From positions 1 to 64,000 of the forward strand of contig NZ_JBFNXH010000014.1 in assembly GCF_040812395.1 (NCBI RefSeq): a DNA stretch of 64,000 nt, given 5' to 3'. Numbering within the stretch: the first letter of the stretch is position 1; every line of letters starts with the position of its first letter. The translations under genes were made by a program, and so were the position numbers. Below the pieces are notes generated by a model that did not search any database, was not told the DNA's origin, and was given only the letters and a program-made list of their open reading frames with translations. Source of the DNA: Paenibacillus_E sp040812395 (GTDB lineage Bacteria > Bacillota > Bacilli > Paenibacillales > NBRC-103111). Below are positions 51,660-60,230 of this stretch, one piece after another.

Positions 51660-52387
51660 CCTCCATTTCGACAGCCTTCCCCCACAAATCGGCAAGTAGG
51701 CAAGAATACTATACGAATGGCGTTATCGCGAGTTTTGACAAGACGAGCAGAATGCTTCAATATTTTATAAAAAAATTCAAGGTCGAGGCTCTTTCTTTAG
51801 AAGCTCTCAAATCTACATTTTGGTGTCTGCGGGATCACGAATGTGCAGAAGAGGGCGATTGAAGAAACAGTCGTTCACATAGGAGCCAAAAAAGCGATTA
51901 CAGTCGATGAGCCCTTGGCAGCAGCACTGGGCGCAGGACTCAGGCTCGACGAGCCGATGGGGCATTCGGTGCTCGATATTGGCGGCGGGACCTGCCAAGT
52001 GGCGATTTTATCGCTCGGAGGCATCGTCGCCAGCCATACGATTAACCGGGCAGGCATGTCGATTGATCGCGACATTATAGACTATGTGAAGCGGTAGTAT
52101 AATCTGGAGATTGGGGAACGCACCGCAGAAGCCATCAAACAACAAATTGGTACGGCCGCGCAAATTGCGGGGAGCGTACACTCGATATTCGGGGACGGGA
52201 TTTGATTGATGGATTGCCGCGATCGATCCGGCTAACCTCTGGGGAAATTTATTCAGTAATGAATGATTTTCTGGGTACACTGCTCGAAGCTATTCGCGCA
52301 AACTTGGATCTATGCCCTCCCGAACTGGCCCGAACGGCAGAAGGAAATGCCGGAAGAAACGGCTATTGTTCAATCTTAATCAAGTAA
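51660..52387 (+). pseudogene. MreB-like gene, degraded
   Basis: Fragments in three frames add up to an MreB/Mbl-type actin homologue: TNGVIASFDKTSRMLQYFIKK, then VCGITNVQKRAIEETVVHIGAKKA (after a frameshift near 51815), VDEPLAAALGAGL, SVLDIGGGTCQVAILSLGGIV (phosphate loop), a stop after DYVKR, YNLEIGERTAEAIKQQIG, and IDGLPRSIRLTSGEI ... LLEAIRANLDLCPPEL. The N-terminal strand region is missing. It is inactive through a frameshift, a nonsense codon and a loss of the N-terminus. Housekeeping MreB must be encoded elsewhere. Confidence 0.78.
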
Positions 52388-52417
52388 GCTTAGTCTGAGA
52401 TTTGCGGACTAAGCTTA
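52385..52417 (+). terminator. Terminator after MreB-like pseudogene
   Basis: TAAGCTTAGTC pairs with GACTAAGCTTA and is followed by TTTTTTTG. Confidence 0.88.
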
Positions 52418-52507
52418 TTTTTTTGTTTTACTTGAATCCTCTAACCAATCATGCAATGAGTACTGAATTTATGAAACAAAGCACGTTGTTATTCGTTTAA
52501 TCAAGTG

Positions 52508-52770
52508 TCATAAATAATGGAGCAGCGTATTTTGCCCGTGACCTCTCCACAGCCGAGCATGAAGGCATACCATTTCCGATCACCTTTGAGATGGATAATG
52601 GACAAGTCTGGCCCTATCAAAGCCAACTGCCGTAGCGCCCTTTCCAAGTGACGGACAAAGAACTTATTGTCACAGGAGGTTATGGGCTGGGCAGGACTTG
52701 ATCCAATGAAAAAGACAATGATTTACAACATACGGATGATGTGAAATCGAGCGATATCGTTTATGATTAA
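52508..52770 (+). pseudogene. Unidentified gene fragment with stop codons
   Basis: A frame reads NNGAAYFARDLSTAEHEGIP..., then PITFEMDNGQVWPYQSQLP and a TAG, then RPFQVTDKELIVTGGYGLGRT and a TGA. Composition looks protein-like, but there is no start, ribosome site or recognised family. I read it as the debris of a lost gene. Confidence 0.35.
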
Positions 52771-52804
52771 TGAAACAGTGATCGATTAGAAAAGAGTGAG
52801 GAAA

Positions 52805-53362
52805 ATGACGCTGGTGTACCGAACGACGGCAGAGTGGGAAGAAGCCTTATGGTCAAAAGCGGAGCTTGTGTACAACGAAGCGTTTCCCGAACACGGGCGG
52901 AAAAATCGTGCACTTATCCGCAGTATGTTCAAAAGAGGCATCTGTACGCTCCATACTTGGGAGGATCGCAAGGAAGTGGTTGCGATGGCGCTAACTGCAG
53001 GCAATCACCAAGAAAGAGTGCTGGTTATCGACTATATAGCGGTGCGTCAAGATCAGAGAGGCAAAGGATTAGGGCGAAAGTGCATCGAAGACGTCCGGTT
53101 CTGGGCAGAAACCCAGACAGAGTGCCGATGTATCGTCATTGAGGTTGAAGCTGAACCGACCCAGGAAAATGCGGAGCGTATCCGCTTTTGGGAAAAAGTT
53201 GGATTCCGGTTGACAGATTATGTGCAGCCCTATATTTGGGTACCAGAAACATATCGGGCTATGTATATGAGTTTGAATGAGGATGCCATTCCGATGGATG
53301 ACGGTAAGATCTTATTCACCTACATTACTGCGTATCACGAGAAAGCGTATCGTGGGAAGTAG
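52805..53362 (+). CDS. GNAT-family N-acetyltransferase
   Basis: A 185-residue acetyltransferase with the acetyl-CoA site in VIDYIAVRQDQRGKGLGRKCIEDV (the RGKGLG loop near residue 90) and a C-terminal WEKVGFRLTDY. GAGTGAGG upstream favours the ATG at 52805 over a GTG nine bases earlier. The substrate is unknown. Eight bp before the VOC gene, so probably co-transcribed. Confidence 0.83.
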   Translation: MTLVYRTTAEWEEALWSKAELVYNEAFPEHGRKNRALIRSMFKRGICTLHTWEDRKEVVAMALTAGNHQERVLVIDYIAVRQDQRGKGLGRKCIEDVRFWAETQTECRCIVIEVEAEPTQENAERIRFWEKVGFRLTDYVQPYIWVPETYRAMYMSLNEDAIPMDDGKILFTYITAYHEKAYRGK

Positions 53363-53369
53363 AAAGGGG

Positions 53370-53774
53370 TTGATAGCAATTCAAATTTCTCGATTGGATC
53401 ACTTGGTTTTGACGGTTAAACAGATTGATTCCACATGTGATTTTTACAGCCAAGTACTAGGGATGGAAGTTGTCACCTTTGGAGAAGGAAGAAAAGCGCT
53501 ACGCTTCGGACAGCAGAAAATCAACTTGCATGAAGCAGGGAAAGAGTTTGAACCCAAAGCAAAAATGCCCATGTCCGGCTCGGCTGATCTTTGTTTTATT
53601 ACAGATACTGAATTATCAGATGTGATGCATCATTTAGGCCATTGCGGAGTCACGATTGAAGAAGGACCTGTTAAACGAACAGGAGCCGTAGCTCCTATTA
53701 CATCTGTGTATATCAGAGATCCGGATGGGAATCTGATCGAGATTTCTAACGAATGGGCAGCCTTCGCTGAATGA
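53370..53774 (+). CDS. VOC-family (glyoxalase-like) protein
   Basis: A protein of about 134 residues with the glyoxalase/bleomycin-resistance fold: ISRLDHLVLTV at the start (metal His), FYSQVLGMEVV, KINLHEAGKEFEPKA, SADLCFIT and YIRDPDGNLIEIS with the metal Glu. It resembles the small virulence-protein STM3117 group. The frame runs back into the GNAT gene, but similarity starts near 53370; TTG 53370 lies against AGAAAGGGG, so the start is uncertain by a few codons. Confidence 0.8.
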   Translation: MIAIQISRLDHLVLTVKQIDSTCDFYSQVLGMEVVTFGEGRKALRFGQQKINLHEAGKEFEPKAKMPMSGSADLCFITDTELSDVMHHLGHCGVTIEEGPVKRTGAVAPITSVYIRDPDGNLIEISNEWAAFAE

Positions 53775-53863
53775 TGCGGAGACGAAATTGTTTATGCGTG
53801 TCCTGGTATTTATGAGGAATTGCTGGACGTATTACGTTCAAAATACTGAGTGTTGAAAATGAT

Positions 53864-53904
53864 GACCCGCTTCGCGTCGTAATGACGAGGGGCGGGTTCT
53901 TTTA
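53864..53904 (+). terminator. Terminator after VOC gene
   Basis: ACCCGC pairs with GCGGGT, an inner CGTC/GACG stem extends it, and TTCTTTTATTT follows. Confidence 0.8.
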
Positions 53905-53918
53905 TTTCGAACCAGTCG

Positions 53919-53973
53919 TTAAGACAATCTTAAGAATTATCCCTACAATCTGTTAAGATTCAGCGGCTATACT
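53919..53973 (+). promoter_or_regulatory. Direct TTAAGA repeats before response regulator
   Basis: TTAAGA occurs at 53919, 53930 and 53953, so spacings are 11 and 23 bp (one and two helical turns). A TATACT -10 box (53968) follows, with no good -35. This is the layout of OmpR-class response-regulator sites and suggests autoactivation. Confidence 0.55.
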
Positions 53974-54060
53974 AAAACTCATCAACATACGGGTTGTATT
54001 TACCGTTTCTACTTGGTACGTTTATGGAAATAAGCTGGATTTATAAGGAGGGAATTTCAT

Positions 54061-54753
54061 ATGGCACAACCTTCGATACTCCTGGTCGATGATGAGAAAG
54101 AAATTATAGATTTGCTTGAGATTTACTTGAAAAATGAAGGATATCATCTACTTCGGGCTGCCGACGGCAAGGAAGCGCTTCAGGTGCTTCAGAAGGAAGC
54201 AGTAGATTTGATCGTGCTTGATATCATGATGCCTAACATGGATGGGATCGAAGCCTGCCTCAAAATCAGAGAGCAAAAAAACATGCCAATTATTATGCTA
54301 TCCGCAAAGAGTCAAGATATGGACAAAATCTGGGGATTAAGTTCGGGGGCAGACGATTACTTGAGCAAGCCGTTCAACCCATTGGAACTTATTGCCCGAA
54401 TCAAGTCGCAACTGCGCCGTTACACCCGGCTAAATGTGCCACAGGTTAACAAGGATCACGAGATCGAGGTCGATGAGCTGACGATCAACACACAAACGCA
54501 TGAAGTGAAGCTGGATGGCCGGGAAGTTAAGCTGACACCGAGAGAATTTGCCATTCTTGAACTCCTGGCACGCAACCGGGGCATGGTGTGGAACATTGAG
54601 AAGATATACGAAACCGTATGGAAGGAAGCTTATTTTGATTCCGACAATACGGTCATGGTCCACATCCGCAAAATTCGTGAAAAAATCGAGCAAAATCCGC
54701 GTAAACCCAGATTTATTAAAACAGTATGGGGGGTTGGCTACAAAGTTGATTAA
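54061..54753 (+). CDS. OmpR-class response regulator
   Basis: A 230-residue response regulator: receiver domain with acidic pocket VDDEKE, phosphoacceptor Asp in VLDIMMPNMDG (about 53), Ser in MLSAKS and Lys in YLSKPFNP, then a winged-helix Trans_reg_C domain (KLTPREFAILELLARNRGMVW, VHIRKIREKIE, WGVGYK). ATG behind AAGGAGGG. It is similar to VanR-type regulators. Its last codons overlap the sensor kinase start. Direct TTAAGA repeats upstream suggest self-regulation. Confidence 0.92.
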   Translation: MAQPSILLVDDEKEIIDLLEIYLKNEGYHLLRAADGKEALQVLQKEAVDLIVLDIMMPNMDGIEACLKIREQKNMPIIMLSAKSQDMDKIWGLSSGADDYLSKPFNPLELIARIKSQLRRYTRLNVPQVNKDHEIEVDELTINTQTHEVKLDGREVKLTPREFAILELLARNRGMVWNIEKIYETVWKEAYFDSDNTVMVHIRKIREKIEQNPRKPRFIKTVWGVGYKVD

Positions 54754-56263
54754 TCCGTATGAATCCGAATTGTCCTCAAAGTTAAACAGGTTTCCATTCA
54801 GGACATTTCCGTTTAACTTGCTTCGAAAGCTGATTATGCTGGCACATAGGCTAGTTGTCTTAGGCGCAAGCCATGTGAAACGAAGCATCCGTATGCAATT
54901 AATGCTAACTTTCTGCATCTGTTTGCTCGCCTCTTCGCTTACCTATGGCGTCAGCGCGAACCTGTTCGGGGAAATTCGTCGCGAGGCTGTTATCGATTAT
55001 AAAGACGGGATTCAAAGAATCATTAACGAGACCTACGGTCTGAATCGGGATCTGGAGTCGGAGGATAAGGCCTATTTTGAAATTCATGCGGAGTCGCTGG
55101 CTACTCATTTGCGATACAAAGTCCTCGTAACTGACTTAGAGGGGAAAGTCAGGTTCCGAAGTGAAAATGCGGCAGAAACGCAAGTTGAGATCCATAACGT
55201 GATCGCCAATGCGATGAATGCCCAAATGGACCAAGCGTTCGGGAGACAGGAGTTTTTCAGTTTTTACCCGATTAACTATCAGGGAAATGACGCGTATTTG
55301 ATCGTATCGGGCATCCCAGAACCGCATATTACATACCAAAAAGGGGAAAGTCCGTTATCCTTGATGTTCGCTGTTACGATCTTCATCCTCTTGTTCTACT
55401 TCCTGACACAAAAGAAAATGCGCCATGTCGAGGAGTTGGCAAGCGGGCTGCGCATCATCGCAACGGGTAATCTCGATTATCGAGTCATCGAGCGCAGTGC
55501 TGATGAACTGGGCTCACTCGCCCGGGATATGAATCTGATGGTTGAGGATTTACAGCGAAGAATCGAGGAGGAACGGCGGAACGAACGCTTGAAAAGCGAA
55601 TTGATTACGAACGTTTCCCACGACTTGCGCACACCGCTCACCCTCATCATGGGCTACTTGCGGCTGCTGCATGACAAGGGGTATGAAACGCCGGAACAGG
55701 CGGCCAACTATATTGGTATCGCTTATCATAAATCGGAGAAGTTGAAGTCTTTGATCGACGACTTGTTCGAATACACGAAACTGTCTAATCGTGATGTCCC
55801 CTTATACAAAGAAGGCGTTCCTGTTAACGAGCTTTTAGATCAATTGTTGGAAGAATTTGTAACCCCTGCGGAGGAGCAGCAGCTTACGATCATCCGCCAT
55901 ATCACGAAGGAGAAGCTGTTAGTTCATATCGACGTGGACAAGATGATTCGTGTATTCGAAAATCTAATGACGAACGCCCTCAAATATAGCCTGAAACCGG
56001 GCATGATTACGGTTACTGCGATACGTGACCACCGTCATGTCACGATGCGGGTTAGCAATCAATCTGAAGAGCTTACGAATGAGGATTTACTACAGTTGTT
56101 CGATCGATTCTATCGGGTCGACACCTCGCGTTCTTCTCACACAGGCGGTTCAGGACTTGGTCTGGCCATCGCCAAAAGTATCGTGGAATCGCACGAAGGC
56201 CTCATTTGGGCGGAGCAAAGCGGCGGGCAGATTCATTTTTATGTGAAATTGAAGCTGGCCTAG
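54746..56263 (+). CDS. Sensor histidine kinase (VanS-like)
   Basis: About 505 residues: a long N-terminal cytosolic part, two membrane segments around an extracytoplasmic sensor (LMLTFCICLLASSLTYGV, and LSLMFAVTIFILLFYFL), a HAMP domain, and the kinase core with phospho-His in NVSHDLRTP, N box NLMTNALKYS, and G box GSGLGLAIAKS. The start is uncertain: TTG at 54746 or 54734, both overlapping the response regulator end, so the genes are translationally coupled. The signal is unknown; cell-envelope stress is a fair guess from the VanS-like form. Confidence 0.88.
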   Translation: MINPYESELSSKLNRFPFRTFPFNLLRKLIMLAHRLVVLGASHVKRSIRMQLMLTFCICLLASSLTYGVSANLFGEIRREAVIDYKDGIQRIINETYGLNRDLESEDKAYFEIHAESLATHLRYKVLVTDLEGKVRFRSENAAETQVEIHNVIANAMNAQMDQAFGRQEFFSFYPINYQGNDAYLIVSGIPEPHITYQKGESPLSLMFAVTIFILLFYFLTQKKMRHVEELASGLRIIATGNLDYRVIERSADELGSLARDMNLMVEDLQRRIEEERRNERLKSELITNVSHDLRTPLTLIMGYLRLLHDKGYETPEQAANYIGIAYHKSEKLKSLIDDLFEYTKLSNRDVPLYKEGVPVNELLDQLLEEFVTPAEEQQLTIIRHITKEKLLVHIDVDKMIRVFENLMTNALKYSLKPGMITVTAIRDHRHVTMRVSNQSEELTNEDLLQLFDRFYRVDTSRSSHTGGSGLGLAIAKSIVESHEGLIWAEQSGGQIHFYVKLKLA

Positions 56264-56298
56264 CAGAAGCAATTGAAAAAGGAGTGAGGCTTCTGGAC

Positions 56299-56670
56299 AT
56301 GAGACGATGGCTATTAGTCCTGATCCTAGTAAGCTTACTGGGGTTAAATGGATGCTCTAAGTCAATAAATTTCAACGGAAAAAGTCAATTTTGGCGTGTA
56401 GGCTGCACCGTTCAGCTATCGGCGAAAACCAAATCATATGTCATTCAATATATCGGCAATAAAGATCAGCCTATAACTGATGTTAGCTTCCGCTTTAACG
56501 ACAGTAAAAACTTTGAGAATAGTGGGAAGAGCGATTCTCACTCGCGGAACCTGAAAATGAGCGGGAAGTCGACGTTGGATACGCCCTATTTGGATGAAAC
56601 TAATTTTACACTGTATATAAAATGGAACGATCAAGAAGAGACCATCCAATTAACAAAAGAGGATAGTTAA
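56299..56670 (+). CDS. Small lipoprotein, possibly of the two-component unit
   Basis: A 123-residue lipoprotein with signal MRRWLLVLILVSLLGLNGC (lipobox LNGC) and a short beta-rich body (VQLSAKTKSYVIQYIG, TNFTLYIKWNDQEETIQL). No known family. It starts 35 bp after the kinase gene; the longer frame upstream lies inside the kinase. It may modulate the sensor or be its target. Ribosome site GGAGTGAGG. Confidence 0.68.
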   Translation: MRRWLLVLILVSLLGLNGCSKSINFNGKSQFWRVGCTVQLSAKTKSYVIQYIGNKDQPITDVSFRFNDSKNFENSGKSDSHSRNLKMSGKSTLDTPYLDETNFTLYIKWNDQEETIQLTKEDS

Positions 56671-56766
56671 ATGAAGAGTAAAGATTTGCTTAGTTACTTA
56701 GAAAACATGGCCCGCACAAGAAATGTAAGAGAAGCAAGAGTAGAAGTTTCGATTATCGTTACCTGA
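56671..56766 (+). CDS. Possible 31-residue ORF
   Basis: Begins with the ATG directly after the lipoprotein stop (TAAATG) behind AGAGGATAG; reads MKSKDLLSYLENMARTRNVREARVEVS.. with TGA at 56766. The basic helix-like body looks coding. Close coupling supports translation, but it is very short and has no family. Confidence 0.4.
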   Translation: MKSKDLLSYLENMARTRNVREARVEVSIIVT

Positions 56767-56826
56767 AAATATAGAGTATGGCAGGAGGATGGGCGACTAT
56801 GTGAGTTTTTGATTGTCTATACATAG

Positions 56827-56866
56827 AAAAGAAGTGTATGGGCCTTTTGGCTTCTACACTTCTTTT
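56827..56866. terminator. Bidirectional terminator
   Basis: AAAAGAAGTGTA pairs with TACACTTCTTTT; A and T tracts suit both the plus-strand unit and the minus-strand LLM gene. Confidence 0.88.
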
Positions 56867-56878
56867 CATTTTCTGAGA

Positions 56879-57952
56879 TTACTGCTTGGCTGCGTTTCGG
56901 GCAATTTCCTTGCGAACAATTGGGGCAACCTTGGTGCCCAGAAGTTCGATGGCTCGCATGACTTCAAGGTGCGGCATCGTGCCTACATTTACATGCAGGA
57001 AAAAACGAGTAACTCCCAAATTTTTGCGCAGCAGAATAATTTTTTCCGCAACATATTCAGGATCGCCGACATAGAGTGCGCCCCGGAGGCTTCGCGCGGC
57101 ATCGTAAGTGGAACGGGTGTAATTCTGTCCCCAACCTCGCTCACGCCCGATGACATTCATTTGGGCTTGTGTAGGAGGAAAGAATAATTCGGCCGCCTGT
57201 TCGGTCGTTTCTCCGACAAAACCGTGAGAATGCGTGGCTATGGGCAGCTTGTCAGGATCGTGTCCAGCCCGAGCAGCTGCCTCCTTATAGAGCTCGACTA
57301 AGGGTGCAAAACTCTCCGGCATTCCGCCAATGATGGCGAAAGCGATAGGAAGTCCGAGCGTGCCTGCCCGAACAGCAGATTGTGCATTCCCGCCGCTTGC
57401 AATCCACACCGGCAACGGACTCTGCACGGGACGGGGATAGACGCCAAGATTATGGATAGCGGGACGATGGCCCCCTCGCCAAGTCACTTTCTCCGAGGAT
57501 CTGATCGCTAGCAACAGTTCAAGGTTTTCCTCGAACAATTCGTCATAATCTTCCAGACTATACCCAAAAAGCGGGAAGGATTCAATGAACGAACCCCGGC
57601 CTGCCATAATTTCGGCTCGCCCGTTAGAGATGCCATCTAAGGTAGCAAAATCTTGATAGACACGAACCGGGTCGTCTGAGGATAGTACGGTGACGGCACT
57701 TGTTAGCCGTATTTGCTTCGTCATTGCTGCGGCTGCTGCGAGCACTACAGCGGGTGCAGTACCGGCGTAATCAGCCCGATGGTGTTCGCCAATTCCATAT
57801 ACATCCAAACCAACCTGATCGGCAAGTACGATCTCCTCAACGGCATTGCGCAAACGTTCAGCATGGCTGATGACCTTTCCCGTCACAATGTCCGGTGTAG
57901 TTTCCAAAAATGTGCTGATTCCTATTTCCATGTTGTTTGACTGATCGGCCAT
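56879..57952 (-). CDS. LLM-class flavin-dependent oxidoreductase
   Basis: A 357-residue luciferase-like monooxygenase with EEIVLADQVGLDVYGIGEHH, SAVTVLSSDDPVRVYQDFATLDGISNGRAEIMAGRGSF and a C-terminal LHVNVG. It belongs to the F420/FMN-type single-component group. Two close ATGs: the second (57952) has GGAGG seven bases upstream. Substrate unknown; not linked to the sulfur operon. Confidence 0.87.
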   Translation of the reverse strand: MADQSNNMEIGISTFLETTPDIVTGKVISHAERLRNAVEEIVLADQVGLDVYGIGEHHRADYAGTAPAVVLAAAAAMTKQIRLTSAVTVLSSDDPVRVYQDFATLDGISNGRAEIMAGRGSFIESFPLFGYSLEDYDELFEENLELLLAIRSSEKVTWRGGHRPAIHNLGVYPRPVQSPLPVWIASGGNAQSAVRAGTLGLPIAFAIIGGMPESFAPLVELYKEAAARAGHDPDKLPIATHSHGFVGETTEQAAELFFPPTQAQMNVIGRERGWGQNYTRSTYDAARSLRGALYVGDPEYVAEKIILLRKNLGVTRFFLHVNVGTMPHLEVMRAIELLGTKVAPIVRKEIARNAAKQ

Positions 57953-58346
57953 TTTCATTCCTCCTTCATTTATTATAGTTTACTCATTTTTTTATGGTTT
58001 CTCAAATTTAGTAAGCAAATAATGGGTTCAGGATGTCCGTCTATCATTATTAATCCCAGAGCGCCACCATATAACCATCCCATTTTAGCCCGTCCAAGAT
58101 TTTTCAAACTAGCAGAGCCTGGCTACACGGTTCAATGCTTGAAACCTTAATAAATGAACCAAACAATCCCGATATATCGTGATAGTTATTTAATAAATAC
58201 GAATGTTCGTAGTTGAAAGAAAGGGAAGGATATATGCGACGCACTGAGCCGAAAGAAATTGCTGAAATGGTTGGACGAAGGTGTTTTGGACAACTCGGAG
58301 GGCGAAGTACACGAGTGAATACGGAAATGCATTCCATATTGAAAGA

Positions 58347-58376
58347 AATAAAAAAAGTTGACTCGATAGGAGTCAA
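58347..58376 (-). terminator. Terminator of the 58389-58517 small gene
   Basis: GTTGACTC pairs with GAGTCAAC around a five-base loop; on the minus strand it continues with TTTTTTTATTT. Confidence 0.8.
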
Positions 58377-58388
58377 CAAAAAATTATA

Positions 58389-58517
58389 TTACCGTATATT
58401 TCCAATAGAATTCTTGGTTGTATCATGACGTGAAGCAGTTTCTGCAAAAGCAATGCTGGAAATTAGTGAGATGGAAATTGTGAGTAGAAATGTTATCAGT
58501 AAAGTTTTACTAATCAT
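58389..58517 (-). CDS. Putative secreted small peptide, 42 residues
   Basis: Read by hand on the minus strand: AGGAGGTGA eight bases before ATG, then MISKTLLITFLLTISISLISS followed by IAFA and the mature part ETASRHDTTKNSIGNIR, then TAA. It is a clear signal peptide with an AFA cleavage site and a 17-residue hydrophilic tail, closed by a terminator 13 bp later. This layout is like Phr/NprX-type propeptides of Gram-positive bacteria, though no Rap or PlcR-type receptor gene adjoins. It could equally be a small secreted toxin-like or envelope peptide. Confidence 0.62.
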   Translation of the reverse strand: MISKTLLITFLLTISISLISSIAFAETASRHDTTKNSIGNIR

Positions 58518-58793
58518 TAGTAACTTCACCTCCTAGTAACATGCTATCACAGCTTTAATGAAATTTCTGTGAGTTTCACCACAAATTATGAGATACTGCT
58601 TCGAAGCTACAGGACACCTCGCTCTCGCTCGGGTAAAAGATCGATTGGTAAAGCACCAATGAAATCGTTTGGAGTGATCTACCGCCATTTCAAGGGAGAG
58701 GTATTACGACTGCCGCTGTGTCGGCGGCTGTTCTGAGCAAGTTGCCGATGGATCAGGATTTGTCTGATCGGGTGGCAAAATAAAATGAACAAA

Positions 58794-58823
58794 GCGGCCG
58801 ATCTATCCGGGGATAGAGGCCGC
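58794..58823 (-). terminator. Terminator of pentapeptide-repeat gene
   Basis: GCGGCC plus TCTATCC pairs with GGATAGA plus GGCCGC; on the minus strand TTTGTTCATTTTATT follows. The 300 bp from 58535 to here holds no gene that I can support. Confidence 0.75.
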
Positions 58824-58884
58824 ATTCGATGATGCTTCCATTAGCAGGGGGGTGGCAGCTGAGTACCGTCAAAGGAACTATGCG

Positions 58885-59754
58885 TCAAAGTGAGTTGCTG
58901 GAATTAGACCAGTGTTCCGGGCGTGCGAGCGATGACGGCAACTTGGTGTTGGCATCTCCTTTTGCAGCGTTAAGCTGGGCTTGGGTGAGAAAGAGACTGT
59001 CACGGAGGTCGGCCCCTCGAAGATTCGCGTCTCGGAAATCAGCACCGATGAGGTCAGCCGCCCGAAGATCCGCTCCTCGAAGATCGGCGGCAATAAGGTA
59101 AGCCCCTCTCAAGTTTGCACAGCGCAGATCTGCTCCCTTGAGGTTAGCGCCGATCAAATCGGCTCCTCGATGATGCATGATATGACGTCCGTGAGAGGCC
59201 CCCAAATGGCGGTGAGCTTCATCCCTTACAAGCTCGCTCGTCCTTAGCAGCAGTGTATTTACATTTGACCGGTGAGCTGCAAAGTCTAGTTCGATAAGCG
59301 CCTCGGGGCCGCAGTAAGTGAGACGTGTCGTTTCCTCGAGCGCCAAACTGAGCTCATCATGGATCAGATGAGCCGGTTTCAGCGATAGGGCCTCGGTCAG
59401 GTACCAAAGCAGCTCATGTAGCTGCCACATAATAGGGAATACTTCAAACATTTGATTCGCAGATTCAGGATTTTGCCGCCAGTCACGTTCACCAAATGTA
59501 ACTTGGGATACCTTTTGCCCCGCGCCGAAGCAGTCAAATACCGTACATCCACGAAACCCGCGCTGCCTTAGACTTGTGTGAACGCCGCAACGGAAGTCCG
59601 CTTGCAGATTTGGACAGGGATTACCGGCTTTTTTATCCATTGCGAAATCTGTCGAGGCTGCGAAGGGGAGTGCGACACAGCACAAGCCAAAGCAGTTCTC
59701 ACAATCCGCTTGCAAAGTCGAGAAAAGGTCCTGTATATCGTGATTCTCAAACAA
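58885..59754 (-). CDS. Cys-rich N-terminal plus pentapeptide-repeat protein
   Basis: A 289-residue protein. The N-terminal 80 residues carry a Cys cluster (CENCFGLCCVALPF, CPNL, DFRCGVH, FRGCTVFDCFG) that could bind a metal. The middle is helical (MWQLHELLWYL). The last third is a run of pentapeptide repeats A(D/N)LxG (GADLIGANLKGADLRCANLRGAYL...), which fold into a right-handed quadrilateral beta-helix. Some pentapeptide-repeat proteins mimic DNA and bind gyrase, but most have no known role. No overlap with neighbours. Confidence 0.83.
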   Translation of the reverse strand: MFENHDIQDLFSTLQADCENCFGLCCVALPFAASTDFAMDKKAGNPCPNLQADFRCGVHTSLRQRGFRGCTVFDCFGAGQKVSQVTFGERDWRQNPESANQMFEVFPIMWQLHELLWYLTEALSLKPAHLIHDELSLALEETTRLTYCGPEALIELDFAAHRSNVNTLLLRTSELVRDEAHRHLGASHGRHIMHHRGADLIGANLKGADLRCANLRGAYLIAADLRGADLRAADLIGADFRDANLRGADLRDSLFLTQAQLNAAKGDANTKLPSSLARPEHWSNSSNSL

Positions 59755-59784
59755 TTACTTATCTCCTTTCGTGTCGTTGTTACC

Positions 59785-60189
59785 TCATTCATTCTCAGCG
59801 AAATTCTGAGGTTCAGCAGCTTGATCGTATCGATCTCTTGCCTGCTCTACGACGGAAAATTTTTCAATTGCCCATTTATTAAGTTCCCGCATTGGCTGTA
59901 GCAGACTTTCACCGAGCGGAGTCAGAGAATAGTCAACGCTAGGTGGAATAGTTGGCGTCAGTTCGCGTGTTACGATGCCATCTCGTTCCAACTGGCGTAA
60001 AGTTTGAGTCAGCATTTTTTTGGAAATACCTTCTATACGCCTTCCCATCTCTCCGAATCGAATACGGCCATCCTCCATGGCATAGATGATCAGTACTGTC
60101 CATTTGCTCGAAATGATCTCCAGCATTTTGCTATAGCCACAAACCTTTAAGGAAATGTCCGGATGATTCCCTTTGTTTGTTGAAAACAT
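59785..60189 (-). CDS. HxlR-family transcriptional regulator
   Basis: A 134-residue winged-helix protein: KVCGYSKMLEIISSKWTVLIIYAM, RFGEMGRRIEGISKKMLTQTLRQLERDGIVTRE and PPSVDYSLTPLGESLLQPM. The single Cys in the KVCGY segment sits where redox-sensing HxlR proteins (YodB, CatR, HypR) have their reactive Cys. It is divergent from a quinone-oxidoreductase-type gene, typical of electrophile or diamide stress units, with a palindrome between them. Confidence 0.87.
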   Translation of the reverse strand: MFSTNKGNHPDISLKVCGYSKMLEIISSKWTVLIIYAMEDGRIRFGEMGRRIEGISKKMLTQTLRQLERDGIVTRELTPTIPPSVDYSLTPLGESLLQPMRELNKWAIEKFSVVEQARDRYDQAAEPQNFAENE

Positions 60190-60230
60190 CGTTTGCCTCC
60201 TTATGCACTTTTTGGTAACCAGTGAACAAA

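Noticed and set aside
58234..58428. Plus-strand ORF of 64 residues with a GGAAGGATAT ribosome-like site
   Set aside because: Its 3' part lies opposite the hairpin terminator and the better-supported minus-strand secreted peptide gene, and it has no recognisable protein feature.
58610..58790. Possible kinase-like fragment (ITTAAVSAAVLSKLPMDQDL...)
   Set aside because: Only about 30 residues look protein-like, with no family match and no start; not enough to call.
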